Below are positions 6,839 to 15,684 of a stretch of DNA of 24,463 bases, in pieces. The DNA is taken from positions 1 through 24,463 of the forward strand of contig DATMGK010000040.1 of the NCBI GenBank assembly GCA_035555595.1. The letters are read 5' to 3'. The position numbers and the translations under genes were made by a program. The notes below the pieces were generated by a model, which was not told where the DNA came from, did not search any database, and was given only the letters and a program-made list of their open reading frames with translations. Position 1 is the stretch's first letter. Each line of letters begins with the position of its first letter. This DNA is from Croceibacterium_A sp035555595 (GTDB lineage Bacteria > Pseudomonadota > Alphaproteobacteria > Sphingomonadales > Sphingomonadaceae).

Positions 6839-8994
6839 GCGGCGCCCTTGCGCAGGGTCAGCTTGGGCACGCGGCTTTCCTTCAGCGCATCGCCCCGGCC
6901 GGAAAGCGAGGGGTTGGTCATGAAATAGGCATGGCAGTTGAAACCGGTGCCATCCGTATCGTCCGCTTCCACCCGTTCGTAGGACCCATCTTCGCCATCC
7001 AGCAACCAACTCTGCTCGGTATCCAGCAGGTTGGCCAGCAGGACTTGTTCCAGCACCTGATCGTGTACCGTGGGATTGAGGATCGGTACCAGCACTTCAA
7101 CACGCCGGTCGAGATTGCGGCTCATCGCATCGGCGCTGGTGATGAACAGGCGCGCTTCGCCGCTGGGCAGCGGATGGCCATTGCCGAATGCCCAGATGCG
7201 GCTGTGTTCCAGGAAACGGCCGATGATGGATTTGACCGTGATGTTGTCCGAAAGGCCCGGCACGCCCGGCCGCAGACAGCAGATGCCGCGCAGGACCAGC
7301 ACGATCTCCACCCCCGCCGCGCTGGCGGCGTAGAGCCGATCGATCACGCCCTTCTCGGTCAGGGAGTTGAGCTTGGCCCAGATCGCCGCAGGTCGCCCGG
7401 CATTGGCATGTTCGATCTCGCGGTCGATATGATCGTAAAGCGTTTCGCGCATGGTCAGGGGGGAAATGGCCAGTCGTTCCATCGATGCCGGTTCGACATA
7501 GCCGGTCACGAAATTGAACAGCCGCCCTGCATCCCTGCCCAACGCCGGATCGGCGGTGAAGAAGCTGAGGTCGGTGTAAATCTTGGCCGTGACCGGGTGA
7601 TAATTGCCGGTGCCGAAATGGCAGTAGGTGCGATAGCCCTCGTCCTCGCGCCGCACGACCATGGCCACCTTGGCGTGGGTCTTCCAGTCCACGAAGCCAT
7701 AGATCACCTGCACGCCCGCGTTTTCGAGCTGGCTTGCCCAGAGCAGGTTCTGCTCCTCGTCAAAGCGAGCCTTCAGTTCGACGACAGCGGTAACGGATTT
7801 GCCCGCCTCGGCCGCGGCGATCAGGGCTGCGACGACGGGCGACTGATGCCCGGCGCGATAAAGCGTCTGCTTGATCGAAACGACCGCCGGATCGGCAGCC
7901 GCCTGCCGGATGAAATCGACCACCACCTCGAAACTCTCGTAAGGGTGGTGGATCACGATGTCCTTCGATCGGATCGCGGCGAAGCAATCGCCGTCATGTT
8001 CCATGATCCGTTCGGGATAGCGCGGCGTATAGGGCGCGAACTTCAGGTCGGGCCGATCCTCGCCAACGACTTCGGACAGGCCGGCGATACCCAGCATGCC
8101 CAGCGTTTTGGTCACTAGCGCCCGTTCCAGCCCCAGTTGTTCACGCAGCAGTTGTTCCGCATCAGGCTCAAACGTTTCGTCCAGTTCCAGCATGATGACC
8201 TTGCCGCGGCGACGGCGCTGAATAGCGGTGCGGAAGTAGCGGACCAGATCTTCCGCCTCTTCCTCCACCTCGATGTCGCTGTCGCGCAGCACGCGGAACA
8301 CGCCGTGTCCTTCGACGGAGAAACCGGGGAACAGCAGCGCGGCAAAGCGGGTGACGACACGTTCGACCGCGATCCAGATCGGCTCTTCCGCCGGAACACG
8401 TACAAATCGCGGGATAGCGCTGGGGATCAGCACCATTTCAACGAGCTGGCTGCCATCAGCGATCCGGGTCAGGTTGAACAGTGCGCCGATGCCCTGGTTG
8501 GACACGAAGGGGAACGGATGCGCGGGATCGATCGCCTGCGGTGTGATCACCGGCATGATGTGGTCGAGGAAGTATTGCCTCAGCCACGCGTCCGCCTCGG
8601 CATCGATGCGGGAATACTCGCCGACGTGCAGCCCTTGCAGCGCCAGCAGGGGGCGCAGTTCCGACAGGGCGGCCTGCTGTGCGCTTTCCAGCTCGCGCAC
8701 TTTCACGTTGATTTCGGCAAGCTGTTGCGACGCGGTCTTGCCGTCGATAGAAACCTTCCCGACGCCACTGCGCACCTGCCCTGCCAGCCCGGACACGCGA
8801 ATCATCGTGAATTCGTCGAGATTGCTGCCGGATATGGACAGGAACCGCAGCCGTTCCAGTAACGGATAGGCCGTGTTGCGCGCTTCGGCCAGCACGCGCT
8901 CGTTGAACGAAAGCCAGCTCAGTTCCCGATTGAAATAGCGTTCTGCCGGAGAGAGCTGATCGGCGTCGTAAATCCGTGAAGCGGCGCTGCTCAT
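6835..8994 (-). CDS. ppk: Polyphosphate kinase 1
   Basis: It reversibly transfers the gamma phosphate of ATP to polyphosphate. The protein is 719 aa, the normal PPK1 length. The N-domain begins with YFNRELSWLSFNERVLAEA, the PPK1 hallmark. The catalytic core carries RTYCHFGTGNYHPVTAKIYTD, whose first His aligns with the autophosphorylated His of E. coli Ppk (His435). The second conserved His is in GRFLEHSRIWAFGNG. The start is set at the ATG at 8994, with AAGGA a few bases upstream. The in-frame ATG at 9141 is rejected because it would run 71 bp into virB11 and add about 49 residues absent from the family. The stop overlaps the ppx start by 4 bp. The gene begins 76 bp after virB11 on the same strand, so it may be read both from its own promoter and from the virB transcript. 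Confidence 0.96.
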   Translation of the reverse strand: MSSAASRIYDADQLSPAERYFNRELSWLSFNERVLAEARNTAYPLLERLRFLSISGSNLDEFTMIRVSGLAGQVRSGVGKVSIDGKTASQQLAEINVKVRELESAQQAALSELRPLLALQGLHVGEYSRIDAEADAWLRQYFLDHIMPVITPQAIDPAHPFPFVSNQGIGALFNLTRIADGSQLVEMVLIPSAIPRFVRVPAEEPIWIAVERVVTRFAALLFPGFSVEGHGVFRVLRDSDIEVEEEAEDLVRYFRTAIQRRRRGKVIMLELDETFEPDAEQLLREQLGLERALVTKTLGMLGIAGLSEVVGEDRPDLKFAPYTPRYPERIMEHDGDCFAAIRSKDIVIHHPYESFEVVVDFIRQAAADPAVVSIKQTLYRAGHQSPVVAALIAAAEAGKSVTAVVELKARFDEEQNLLWASQLENAGVQVIYGFVDWKTHAKVAMVVRREDEGYRTYCHFGTGNYHPVTAKIYTDLSFFTADPALGRDAGRLFNFVTGYVEPASMERLAISPLTMRETLYDHIDREIEHANAGRPAAIWAKLNSLTEKGVIDRLYAASAAGVEIVLVLRGICCLRPGVPGLSDNITVKSIIGRFLEHSRIWAFGNGHPLPSGEARLFITSADAMSRNLDRRVEVLVPILNPTVHDQVLEQVLLANLLDTEQSWLLDGEDGSYERVEADDTDGTGFNCHAYFMTNPSLSGRGDALKESRVPKLTLRKGAA

Positions 8995-9043
8995 CGCATC
9001 CTTCGCGAGTGTTTGGCCGCCCGCTTGAGCGAGCCATGTTACG

Positions 9044-9076
9044 GTTTTCTTACAGCAGTGCTGCGTTTTCTCACAG
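9044..9076 (-). promoter_or_regulatory. Tandem 12-bp repeat upstream of ppk
   Basis: GTTTTCTTACAG (9044-9055) and GTTTTCTCACAG (9065-9076) are 11/12 identical and 21 bp apart, about two helical turns. On the minus strand they read CTGTRAGAAAAC, loosely like Pho-box half sites. They lie 50-82 bp upstream of the ppk ATG and overlap the last codons of virB11. They are a candidate activator site for ppk; this is inferred from repeat spacing only. Confidence 0.4.
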
Positions 9077-10084
9077 AAGATCGGCGCTTTGCGCGATAGC
9101 CCCGATACCGCGCCTGCCTTCGCTGCGTTCAAGCTGGACAACCACGTCGATCACCGATGCGGCATAGGCGATGGTATCGGATCGGGTCAGCCCGATGCCC
9201 GTTTGCATGACCATCAGCGCCAGCTGTTCCAGCGCGCCGCGCAGGCTGTTGGCATGAATGGTGGAGAAGCTGCCCGGATGGCCCGTGTTGATCGCGCGCA
9301 GGAAGCTGACGCTCTCCGCCCCCCGCAACTCGCCCAGTACAATGCGATCGGGGCGCAGGCGCAGTGCGGATTGCAGCAGTTCGTTGGGAGTGACCTTGGC
9401 CTCTCCCAATTCGCCCTTAACCGCCACCAGCCCGACGCCGTTGGCACCCGGCAGCCGCAGTTCCGGCGTATCTTCCACCAGCACCACGCGTTCTTCGGCC
9501 GGGATTTCGCCCAGCATTGCGTTGAGGAAGGTGGTCTTGCCGGTGGAGGTACCGCCGGAAATCAGGATGGTCTTGCGCGCGGCGATGGCGGCACGAAGAA
9601 AGGCGACAGGTTGTTCCGCCGGGTCCGGCATTTCGGCTTCGGCGCGTACGCGTAGAGGGCCGGCGTCGTAGGCGTCCAGTGGCAGGTCCAGCCTGCGGTG
9701 GCGCCGGATGGCCATGGCCCAGTGTTTGCGCGTCGCCGGTGGGCCGCAGAACTGCACGCGGCCGCCATCGGGCAGCGTCGCGCCAAGTAGCGGATGTTCG
9801 CGATTGATGCCTTGATGGCTGACACGGGCGACCTGTTCGGCCAGCCGCTGGATCAGCTTGTCATCGATATGCGGAGTTTCGAGCCGCTGCATCCCGGGAC
9901 GCTCGGCATCTTCCACCCACAGTTCGCCCGGCCGGTTGACGATGATTTCCGTCACCGTATCCCGGTCCAGCCACTCCCGAAAAGGCGCGAGGTAAGCGTC
10001 GAGATAGACGCTGCCGCTGGGTGCCAGCGGCAGGTCTTCCGCGTCCCCTTCGTTCGGGGGCAAGAGATGAAGCTCCGCGCTCAT
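9071..10084 (-). CDS. virB11: Type IV secretion ATPase VirB11
   Basis: This is the hexameric inner-membrane-associated ATPase that energises type IV secretion and pilus assembly. At 337 aa it has the usual length. The Walker A motif is GGTSTGKTT (residues 177-185), preceded by a conserved helical N-domain (VTEIIVNRPGELWVED, about 44-59). The Asp box is VLVEDTPEL (about 201-209), Walker B is RIVLGELRGAE (about 247-257), and the His box is GHPGSFSTIHANS (268-280). The start is the ATG at 10084, with GAGG in the overlapping virB10 stop region; the longer reading to 10231 would cover virB10 and is rejected. It is the last gene of the virB cluster. Confidence 0.96.
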   Translation of the reverse strand: MSAELHLLPPNEGDAEDLPLAPSGSVYLDAYLAPFREWLDRDTVTEIIVNRPGELWVEDAERPGMQRLETPHIDDKLIQRLAEQVARVSHQGINREHPLLGATLPDGGRVQFCGPPATRKHWAMAIRRHRRLDLPLDAYDAGPLRVRAEAEMPDPAEQPVAFLRAAIAARKTILISGGTSTGKTTFLNAMLGEIPAEERVVLVEDTPELRLPGANGVGLVAVKGELGEAKVTPNELLQSALRLRPDRIVLGELRGAESVSFLRAINTGHPGSFSTIHANSLRGALEQLALMVMQTGIGLTRSDTIAYAASVIDVVVQLERSEGRRGIGAIAQSADLL

Positions 10085-10091
10085 CTCCGCC

Positions 10092-11213
10092 TCAGAGCTG
10101 CGGGGCCTGGCTGAAATCGAGGTCGCGCGCGGTGAATACGCGGATCGGTTCGCCCATCCGCACACGGACGGTGGGGCTGATCTGCCCGTTCTGCTGCAAG
10201 GCAGTCGACGCCGCGTTCTGCCCGCCGCCAAGGATCACCGAAGTGCCGCCTGACGCGATCGTCGTCAGTCCGCCGATAACCGAGAGCAGCATGGCCGAAC
10301 CGAAGCGCTGGAAGAAATGGCTGTCCACCTGCCCCGGCAACCCGCCGCTGCCGTCAAACGCCGTAGCGGGGGAGGCGAGCGACACGGATACGCCATCGGG
10401 CCGGATCAGCCGGGTCCATATAACATATGCCCGCTTCTGGCCTTGTTGCAGGCCGCTCTGATACTGGCCGATCAGGCGGCTGCTGCGCGGGACCAGAATA
10501 CGTGTGCCGTCATAGCTGCGCACATCCTGGCTCACCACCGCGCGGACGAAACCCGGCACGTCTGTGTTGATCGCCGTTTCCAGCACTGCCGGGATCATCG
10601 TGCCTTGGGTGATCGTCGTCTTGGGGTCGAAGTTGTTCGCCGCCGTGGCAGGGCCGCCACCAACGCCGCCGATACGGCTGGCGAAATCGCCGGCCGAGCT
10701 TCCGCCGGGGCCGACGGCCTGCGCAGCCGCCGCGTCAACAGCGGGGGCGCCCGCAGGCGCGGCTGCTGGCGTGGCATAGGCGTCATGGATGAGAGTGGGT
10801 GAGGCGTAGGGATTCGCCTGCGCCGCGAAGACCGGCTGAATGCCGGGAGCCGGGGCTGGCGCGGGCATCGCTGCCGCGGGGATGGGGGTTATTCCCTGAT
10901 CCGGGGCGGGCGCGGTCGCTTCCACCAAAGCTGGAGCCGTGGCAGCCGGGACAGGCGCTGGAACCGGCGCGGTCTGCTGCGGCTGGCCAGTGCGTGAGGC
11001 ATTGAGACCCCAAAGCGTGGCCGCACCGAGCAGGGCGACAAACCCGACACCTGCTGCCAGAGCCAGCCCGTCAGACTTGCCCTTGCGCTGCGCCACGACC
11101 GGATAAGCGGTGCGGCTGGCAAGATCGATCACCTCTGCGGTGGCTTCATCCCGGGGGTCGGTGTCGTCGATTTCTTCCCGAGGCTTCTCGGGCAAACGCA
11201 TGGCGAGCTTCAT
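10092..11213 (-). CDS. virB10: Type IV secretion channel protein VirB10 (TrbI family)
   Basis: It spans both membranes and forms the inner wall of the T4SS core complex. A cytoplasmic N-terminus (about 1-50) is followed by one transmembrane helix (DGLALAAGVGFVALLGAATLWG). A long Pro/Ala-rich periplasmic linker with repeated PAPAP elements comes next. The C-terminal TrbI domain starts around TTITQGTMIPAVLETAINTD and runs through DVRSYDGTRILVPRSSRLIG to HFFQRFGSAMLLSVIGG, the segment carrying the outer-membrane antenna helices. The ATG at 11213 has an excellent GGAGG seven bases upstream, and the virB9 stop reads into it as TGATG; a GTG at 11216 is possible but too close to the Shine-Dalgarno. 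It is coupled to virB9. Confidence 0.95.
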   Translation of the reverse strand: MKLAMRLPEKPREEIDDTDPRDEATAEVIDLASRTAYPVVAQRKGKSDGLALAAGVGFVALLGAATLWGLNASRTGQPQQTAPVPAPVPAATAPALVEATAPAPDQGITPIPAAAMPAPAPAPGIQPVFAAQANPYASPTLIHDAYATPAAAPAGAPAVDAAAAQAVGPGGSSAGDFASRIGGVGGGPATAANNFDPKTTITQGTMIPAVLETAINTDVPGFVRAVVSQDVRSYDGTRILVPRSSRLIGQYQSGLQQGQKRAYVIWTRLIRPDGVSVSLASPATAFDGSGGLPGQVDSHFFQRFGSAMLLSVIGGLTTIASGGTSVILGGGQNAASTALQQNGQISPTVRVRMGEPIRVFTARDLDFSQAPQL

Positions 11214-12025
11214 CACTTCACCTCCGTAGGAGCAGCAGGCGCCGGGAGTGCTGGGCCCTGTGCCAGCGAGCGCGGAACACGGATTGGCCCCTGATTGGTC
11301 AATAGGGCGACAGCTTCGCCGGAACGCAGGGTAATCTCACGCGGAACACCGTCGACCACGATCACATCGCCGCGCACGGCATAGTTGACCGGCCCTTCGT
11401 TGCCCTTCTGATCCTTGACCAGAATAGCCGGCATGGGCGTGTCGGGGTTCCATGTCAGGAACGTGGCGTTGCCATCGTCATAGATGGAAACAGGCAGCAG
11501 CTTCGCATCGCCGCGTGTGGCCCATGCGAAGTTGAGTTCGGCCGGGTCGACTACCGCATAAGGATCGGTGGAGGCGGCGAGTTCAATCGCGTTGGGCGCT
11601 TCTGTTGCAGGCTGCCCACCTTCGGCCAGTTGCTCATCATCCCGCTCGTCCGGATAGGCGAAGGATAGAACGTAGAGCGGGTTACGGGTCGCCGGGCTGG
11701 CGACAAGGTCAAACAGGTAAGTCCGCTTGTCGGTGACGACCGTCATGTTGGTCGCGGCGCGTTCACTCAACGGCTTGATGAACAGCAGGTTGGCGCGGCG
11801 GTTGGGTGTCACCTGCCATTTCTGCGAATCGCCGATGGCGACGTTCTCGATACGCTCGTCCTCAGCGAAACGGATCGTCGCCTGAACGTTGGCGTGGCCG
11901 TGGATCGTGACGACTTCGTTGGCATTATAGAGCCGCTCCACCAGACGCGGATCGTCCGCGAGGACGGGCGCGGGCAGGGCCAGCGGCATCGCGAGCAGCG
12001 CTGCGGCAAGCAGGGCGCGGTTCAT
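11213..12025 (-). CDS. virB9: Type IV secretion protein VirB9
   Basis: This is the periplasmic/outer-membrane component of the core complex, which normally pairs with the lipoprotein VirB7 and the VirB10 C-domain. Residues 1-23 are a signal peptide (ending LPAPVLA|DD). The N-domain has the conserved stretch AEDERIENVAIGDSQKWQVTPNRRANLLFIKP (about 53-85), followed by MTVVTDKRTYLFDL. The C-domain contains FAWATRGDAKLLPVSIYDDGNATFLTW and DVIVVDGVPREITLRSG, both typical of VirB9/TrbG. The length is 270 aa. The start overlaps the virB6 stop as ATGA (12022-12025), with GGAGAAG upstream. No VirB7-like lipoprotein is encoded in the cluster. Confidence 0.94.
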   Translation of the reverse strand: MNRALLAAALLAMPLALPAPVLADDPRLVERLYNANEVVTIHGHANVQATIRFAEDERIENVAIGDSQKWQVTPNRRANLLFIKPLSERAATNMTVVTDKRTYLFDLVASPATRNPLYVLSFAYPDERDDEQLAEGGQPATEAPNAIELAASTDPYAVVDPAELNFAWATRGDAKLLPVSIYDDGNATFLTWNPDTPMPAILVKDQKGNEGPVNYAVRGDVIVVDGVPREITLRSGEAVALLTNQGPIRVPRSLAQGPALPAPAAPTEVK

Positions 12026-13215
12026 TTGAACTTCTCCGTTGAACGGGACTGGCCCGTCTTTTGAGGGGCGGCGCGGAAGCGGCTGCCGATGCCGCGCGCG
12101 CGTGAAATCGAATGGTGCCCCCCGTCGCCAGCCGCCGAAGCGACCGCACCCGGCACGATGCGCGTTTCCCGCCGCGTCGCGCCGCCGGTTCCTGAAATGT
12201 CATTAGCCGCGGCTGGCAATGCGCCGCGTCCCATGCGGATATCGCGTGAGGGGGCGGGTGAAGCGGTCGCTGGTGCTCCCACGACGCGTGGCGCCGCCAT
12301 TACCGACGATCCCGCAGCCGCCGCACCGCCGGTGAAGCGATCCGCATCTTTCGCGGGCCGGTGCGCCAGCCCGAAAACATCCCAACCGGAAACCATCGTG
12401 CCGGCCACTTTCAGCACCATGAACATCAGCGCGACGTGTACGGCGCCGATCATGAAGAAGGCCATCGCTGCCGTGTCGTCAATCTGACCCGGCGTCGCGC
12501 TCAGCGTCCGCAGGACAGGCACTGAAAGATCGAGCATCAACGAGCCGCCCAGCACGGCAAACAGAGGGGCCAGCGCCAGCAGCACCACGCCCTTCAACCA
12601 GCCGACGAACAGCCCGCGTGTCGCCCGGAACAGCGCCAGCACTACGAAGACAGGGCCAAGGCCGAGCAGAATAGCCAGCGCGATCTTGCTGGTGGCAAGC
12701 ACGCCCACCGTGCCTAGCAACAGCAGAGTGGCGCCCAGCCACAGTAGGCCGGGGGGCGAAAAGGCAGTGGCATTGTCCGCTGCCGATCCCGTCGCGCTCA
12801 TCAGCGCGTTGAAGACGATGTCGATCTTGTCCGCGAAGACCTGCGTGGCAGAACCGCGTGCGCCGGTGAGAATTCCGGCCAACTGGTCCGGCCCGCCGAC
12901 AGCCAGATTCCACACCACATTCTGATAGGCGGCCCAGCTTGTGGCGAAAGTCAGCACCACACCCAGCGTGATCATGCGCGGCGTCAGCGTTGAAACGCCA
13001 AGCCGGCTGCGGCCGGTGATGAGGGAGAAGGCGAAGAACGCGACGTAGAGAGTCAGCAGGATGGTCAGTGCCTGCAGCAGCGCACCGTTCGCGCCGAAAA
13101 GCCGGCCGAAAGCAGCCTCCGCGCTCATCCCTGCGGCGCAGTCGACTGCGCGCAGCGATGCGGCGACGCTGGTGCCAACGCCGTCCATGATCTGTTGGCA
13201 GGTCGCGGAATTCAT
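12022..13215 (-). CDS. virB6: Polytopic inner-membrane protein VirB6 (TrbL/VirB6 family)
   Basis: It forms part of the inner-membrane translocation channel. About six hydrophobic segments are visible between residues 45 and 275 (for example LLQALTILLTLYVAFFAFSL, ITLGVVLTFATSWAAY, LLWLGATLLLLGTVGVLA, IALAILLGLGPVFVVLALF, VVLLALAPLFAVLGGSLML, AFFMIGAVHVALMFMVL). The loop LLGLGPVFVVLALFRATRGLFVGWLKG is the most characteristic VirB6 stretch. After the last helix there is a disordered, basic, Ala/Gly/Arg-rich tail of about 110 residues ending in STEKFK. I use the ATG at 13215 (GGGAAGC upstream), which overlaps the virB4 stop as ATGA; the five-residue longer start at 13230 is less likely. Confidence 0.9.
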   Translation of the reverse strand: MNSATCQQIMDGVGTSVAASLRAVDCAAGMSAEAAFGRLFGANGALLQALTILLTLYVAFFAFSLITGRSRLGVSTLTPRMITLGVVLTFATSWAAYQNVVWNLAVGGPDQLAGILTGARGSATQVFADKIDIVFNALMSATGSAADNATAFSPPGLLWLGATLLLLGTVGVLATSKIALAILLGLGPVFVVLALFRATRGLFVGWLKGVVLLALAPLFAVLGGSLMLDLSVPVLRTLSATPGQIDDTAAMAFFMIGAVHVALMFMVLKVAGTMVSGWDVFGLAHRPAKDADRFTGGAAAAGSSVMAAPRVVGAPATASPAPSRDIRMGRGALPAAANDISGTGGATRRETRIVPGAVASAAGDGGHHSISRARGIGSRFRAAPQKTGQSRSTEKFK

Positions 13216-15647
13216 TCCGCTGCTTCCCATGCGCCGAATTCGGGACCGGCCCGATCTTCAGGATGTTTGGTGCCCGGCCAGGCGTGCCCGGTCAGCACCG
13301 GATACCAGGCGGAAGGTTCGTTGCCGACGGCTTCGCGCAGCAGATCAAGCCGCCGCACCGCGCTTTCGCGGCCAGACAGCACTGTCAGTACTTCGGGCGC
13401 GTTCGAAAGGTCGAGGCGCACGACAACGCTGGCGTCAGGCTGACGCACCAGGAAGCATCGGCTGTGCGCGGGCAGGCTGCGGATCAGCGAAAGTTCGTGT
13501 TCCGTAAGGCCGAAACCCTGGCAGTAATCTTCTGCTCGGGCGCGGGCGTTCGGCATGAACACCATGGTGGCCGTCTGTTCGACCAGCGCGGTCGAAATCT
13601 TGCTGTCCAGCGCGTCGCGAGCGGACTGGGTGGCGAAGCCGACCAGCGCATTGCGTTTCCGCAGGGTCTTCAGCCAGTCGCGAATGCGCGCAGCGAAAAT
13701 CTCGTCGTCCAGCGCCTTCCAGCCCTCGTCGATCAGGATCATCGTGGGGTGGCCGTCCAGCCGCTCGTCAATGCGGTGGAACAGGTACATCATCACCGGC
13801 GTGCGCAGGCGCGGGTTTTCCAACAGCGCCGTCATGTCGAAGCCCATAACGCGGGTGGAAAGATCCAGCCGGTCATTGGCGTTGTCGAACAACCAGCCAT
13901 GTTCGCCGAATTCGATCCACGAGTTCAAGCGATCGGCCAGATCACCCGGTTGCGGACGACGGGATCCTGACAGCAGCTCGCGGAAGAAACGCAGGCGGCG
14001 CAGGCTGGGATCGTTGGCGTAGGCCGCATCCACAGCTCCGGCGATGGTGGCCAGTTCCTCCGGCCCTTCGGCCTTTAGCAATACACCCAGCCAATCGCGC
14101 AGGAATGCACGGTTAGCGGCAGTATCGGGCAGGGCCAGCGGGTTAAACCCGGTCATCTCCCCGGCGACGATCCGATCGTACCGGCCGCCGATGCCGCGAA
14201 TGAACAGTTCCGCCCCGCGATCCTTGTCGAACAGGATCGTGCGCGGGTTGAACTTCTGGGCCTGCGCCGCGAGGAAGTTCATCACCACGGTCTTGCCGGA
14301 ACCTGATGGCCCGATGACCGAGAAGTTGCCCAGATCGCCGTGATGGAAGTTGAAGAAGAACGGCGTGGCGCTGGTCGTTTCCAGCAGCGTCACCGCGTCG
14401 CCCCAGTGGTTGCCCGTCGCCTGCCCCAGGGCAAAGCCGTGGAGAGAGCCGAAGCTGGCCATGTTGGCGGTGGAGATCATGGCCCGGCGCACCAGATATT
14501 GCTCGTTGCCGGGGAACTGGCCCCAGAACGCCGGTTCAAGGTTGGTGTCCTCACGCACCACGATCGCGCCGGTATCGGCCAGCGCGGCGCCCACGGCAGC
14601 GCTGGCATCGTCCAGCCGCGCCAGATCGCGTTCGCGCACCAGCACAGTCAGGTGATGGTCGCCGAACGATACGGAACCGCCGCCCAGGTCGTCCCGTGCG
14701 GCCAGCATGTCCGACCTTTCAGCCATCGCGTCCTCGTCCGCGGAACGCAGGCGGCGCAGGGCCAGATCGATCCGTTCGCGCGCGGTCTGCCTTTCCTGCG
14801 GGGCGAAGCTTTCGGTGACAATCAGTTCCACCGGCAGGCGCAGCATGGCGTCCAGCAAGCCGGGGGAAGTCGCGTCCGGGTAATCCTTGAGGCTGAGGAT
14901 GGAGGAGAAATCGCTGCCATCCGTGCCGCGCAATTCCATCGCGTCGAGGCCGAAGCTGGCGCGGCGATACGGCAGCATGCGGCCGATATCGACCTCGTCA
15001 TCCGGGCGGCGCACCGGCCGCATTTCGCCGTTGTAGAGGGCGGAGAGCAGTTCCAGCAGCTCGTTGTTGGCGCGGCCGCTGGTGCCGATGTAATCGCCCA
15101 GAGGTTGCGCACCATAATCGCCGAGCGAGGCAGCGAGCGCCTGAATGGCCGCACGCAGGGAACGCAACTCGCGCGGGTCGGCCTCCAACTCATCAGTACC
15201 GCGCCGACGGAAGAACTTCGCCGTCTTCTCTGCCAGACCGGCCTTGCCGCGCGCCGGGCGGCGAACCAGCGTGATGAACTGGTCGTTCACGAACAGCGGA
15301 TCCCTGGCCAGCTTTTCGCTCCAGCGCCGGTCGATATGGGCGGCCAGCGGATCGTCGAAGCTCGCTTCCAGTTCCACTGAAACGCGGCGCCGGATCACGT
15401 GATGATAGAGCACGAAGCGCGCGTCGAGATTGGACCGCAGCATTACCTCACGCGTGGCGGCGTGGGCGTTCAGCGCCTCGGTATCCTCGGTCTCGAACAG
15501 CAGGCCGGGCACTTGCAGCGCGCTCATCAGCGAACCGTCGCGCAGCAGCAGCGTGTTCTCGTCAACCAGGCGGGCGTAGGGCAGGCGATCGCCGGCATGC
15601 GCTTCCTTCGCGCTCCAGGCGGCAGCACCCAGCCACTTGCTCGTCAT
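13212..15647 (-). CDS. virB4: Type IV secretion ATPase VirB4
   Basis: This is a large ATPase (811 aa) that drives pilus biogenesis and substrate transfer. The N-terminal CagE/TrbE domain begins KEAHAGDRLPYARLVDENTLLLRDG. Walker A, IGPSGSGKTVVMNFL, is near residue 445. Walker B, TMILIDEGWKALDDE, is near 640, followed by the conserved WLKTLRKRNALVGFATQSARDAL. The C-terminal tail (EPSAWYPVLTGHAWPG) is also seen in alphaproteobacterial VirB4 proteins. The ATG at 15647 has GAGGAG about eight bases upstream. The stop overlaps the virB6 start by 4 bp. It is full length with all expected motifs. Confidence 0.96.
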   Translation of the reverse strand: MTSKWLGAAAWSAKEAHAGDRLPYARLVDENTLLLRDGSLMSALQVPGLLFETEDTEALNAHAATREVMLRSNLDARFVLYHHVIRRRVSVELEASFDDPLAAHIDRRWSEKLARDPLFVNDQFITLVRRPARGKAGLAEKTAKFFRRRGTDELEADPRELRSLRAAIQALAASLGDYGAQPLGDYIGTSGRANNELLELLSALYNGEMRPVRRPDDEVDIGRMLPYRRASFGLDAMELRGTDGSDFSSILSLKDYPDATSPGLLDAMLRLPVELIVTESFAPQERQTARERIDLALRRLRSADEDAMAERSDMLAARDDLGGGSVSFGDHHLTVLVRERDLARLDDASAAVGAALADTGAIVVREDTNLEPAFWGQFPGNEQYLVRRAMISTANMASFGSLHGFALGQATGNHWGDAVTLLETTSATPFFFNFHHGDLGNFSVIGPSGSGKTVVMNFLAAQAQKFNPRTILFDKDRGAELFIRGIGGRYDRIVAGEMTGFNPLALPDTAANRAFLRDWLGVLLKAEGPEELATIAGAVDAAYANDPSLRRLRFFRELLSGSRRPQPGDLADRLNSWIEFGEHGWLFDNANDRLDLSTRVMGFDMTALLENPRLRTPVMMYLFHRIDERLDGHPTMILIDEGWKALDDEIFAARIRDWLKTLRKRNALVGFATQSARDALDSKISTALVEQTATMVFMPNARARAEDYCQGFGLTEHELSLIRSLPAHSRCFLVRQPDASVVVRLDLSNAPEVLTVLSGRESAVRRLDLLREAVGNEPSAWYPVLTGHAWPGTKHPEDRAGPEFGAWEAAE

Positions 15648-15660
15648 CTACTTGCTCCTC

Positions 15661-15678
15661 CCGCCCCCACCGGGGCGG
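15661..15678 (-). other. Stem-loop between virB3 and virB4
   Basis: A perfect 7-bp GC stem (15661-15667 with 15672-15678) with a 4-nt loop fills the short virB3-virB4 gap. On the minus strand it ends immediately before the GGAGG-type ribosome site of virB4. There is no U-run, so it is not a terminator. It could limit access to the virB4 ribosome site or protect a processed mRNA end. Confidence 0.4.
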
Positions 15679-15684
15679 CATCAA

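Noticed and set aside
6839..7009. Longer N-terminus for the Ppx protein from ATG 7009
   Set aside because: The 57 extra residues lie inside ppk and have no family similarity; GTG at 6838 overlaps the ppk stop in the usual coupled way.
6556..8118. 520-aa open frame on the plus strand opposite ppk
   Set aside because: It is antisense to the conserved PPK1 catalytic core and has no recognisable motif.
8995..9141. Longer N-terminus for polyphosphate kinase from ATG 9141
   Set aside because: It would overlap virB11 and add residues not expected in PPK1; the ATG at 8994 has a good ribosome site and starts next to the family N-terminus.
14340..15380. 346-aa open frame on the plus strand opposite virB4
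   Set aside because: It is antisense to a full-length VirB4 with all motifs, and its amino acid composition is typical of reversed coding DNA.
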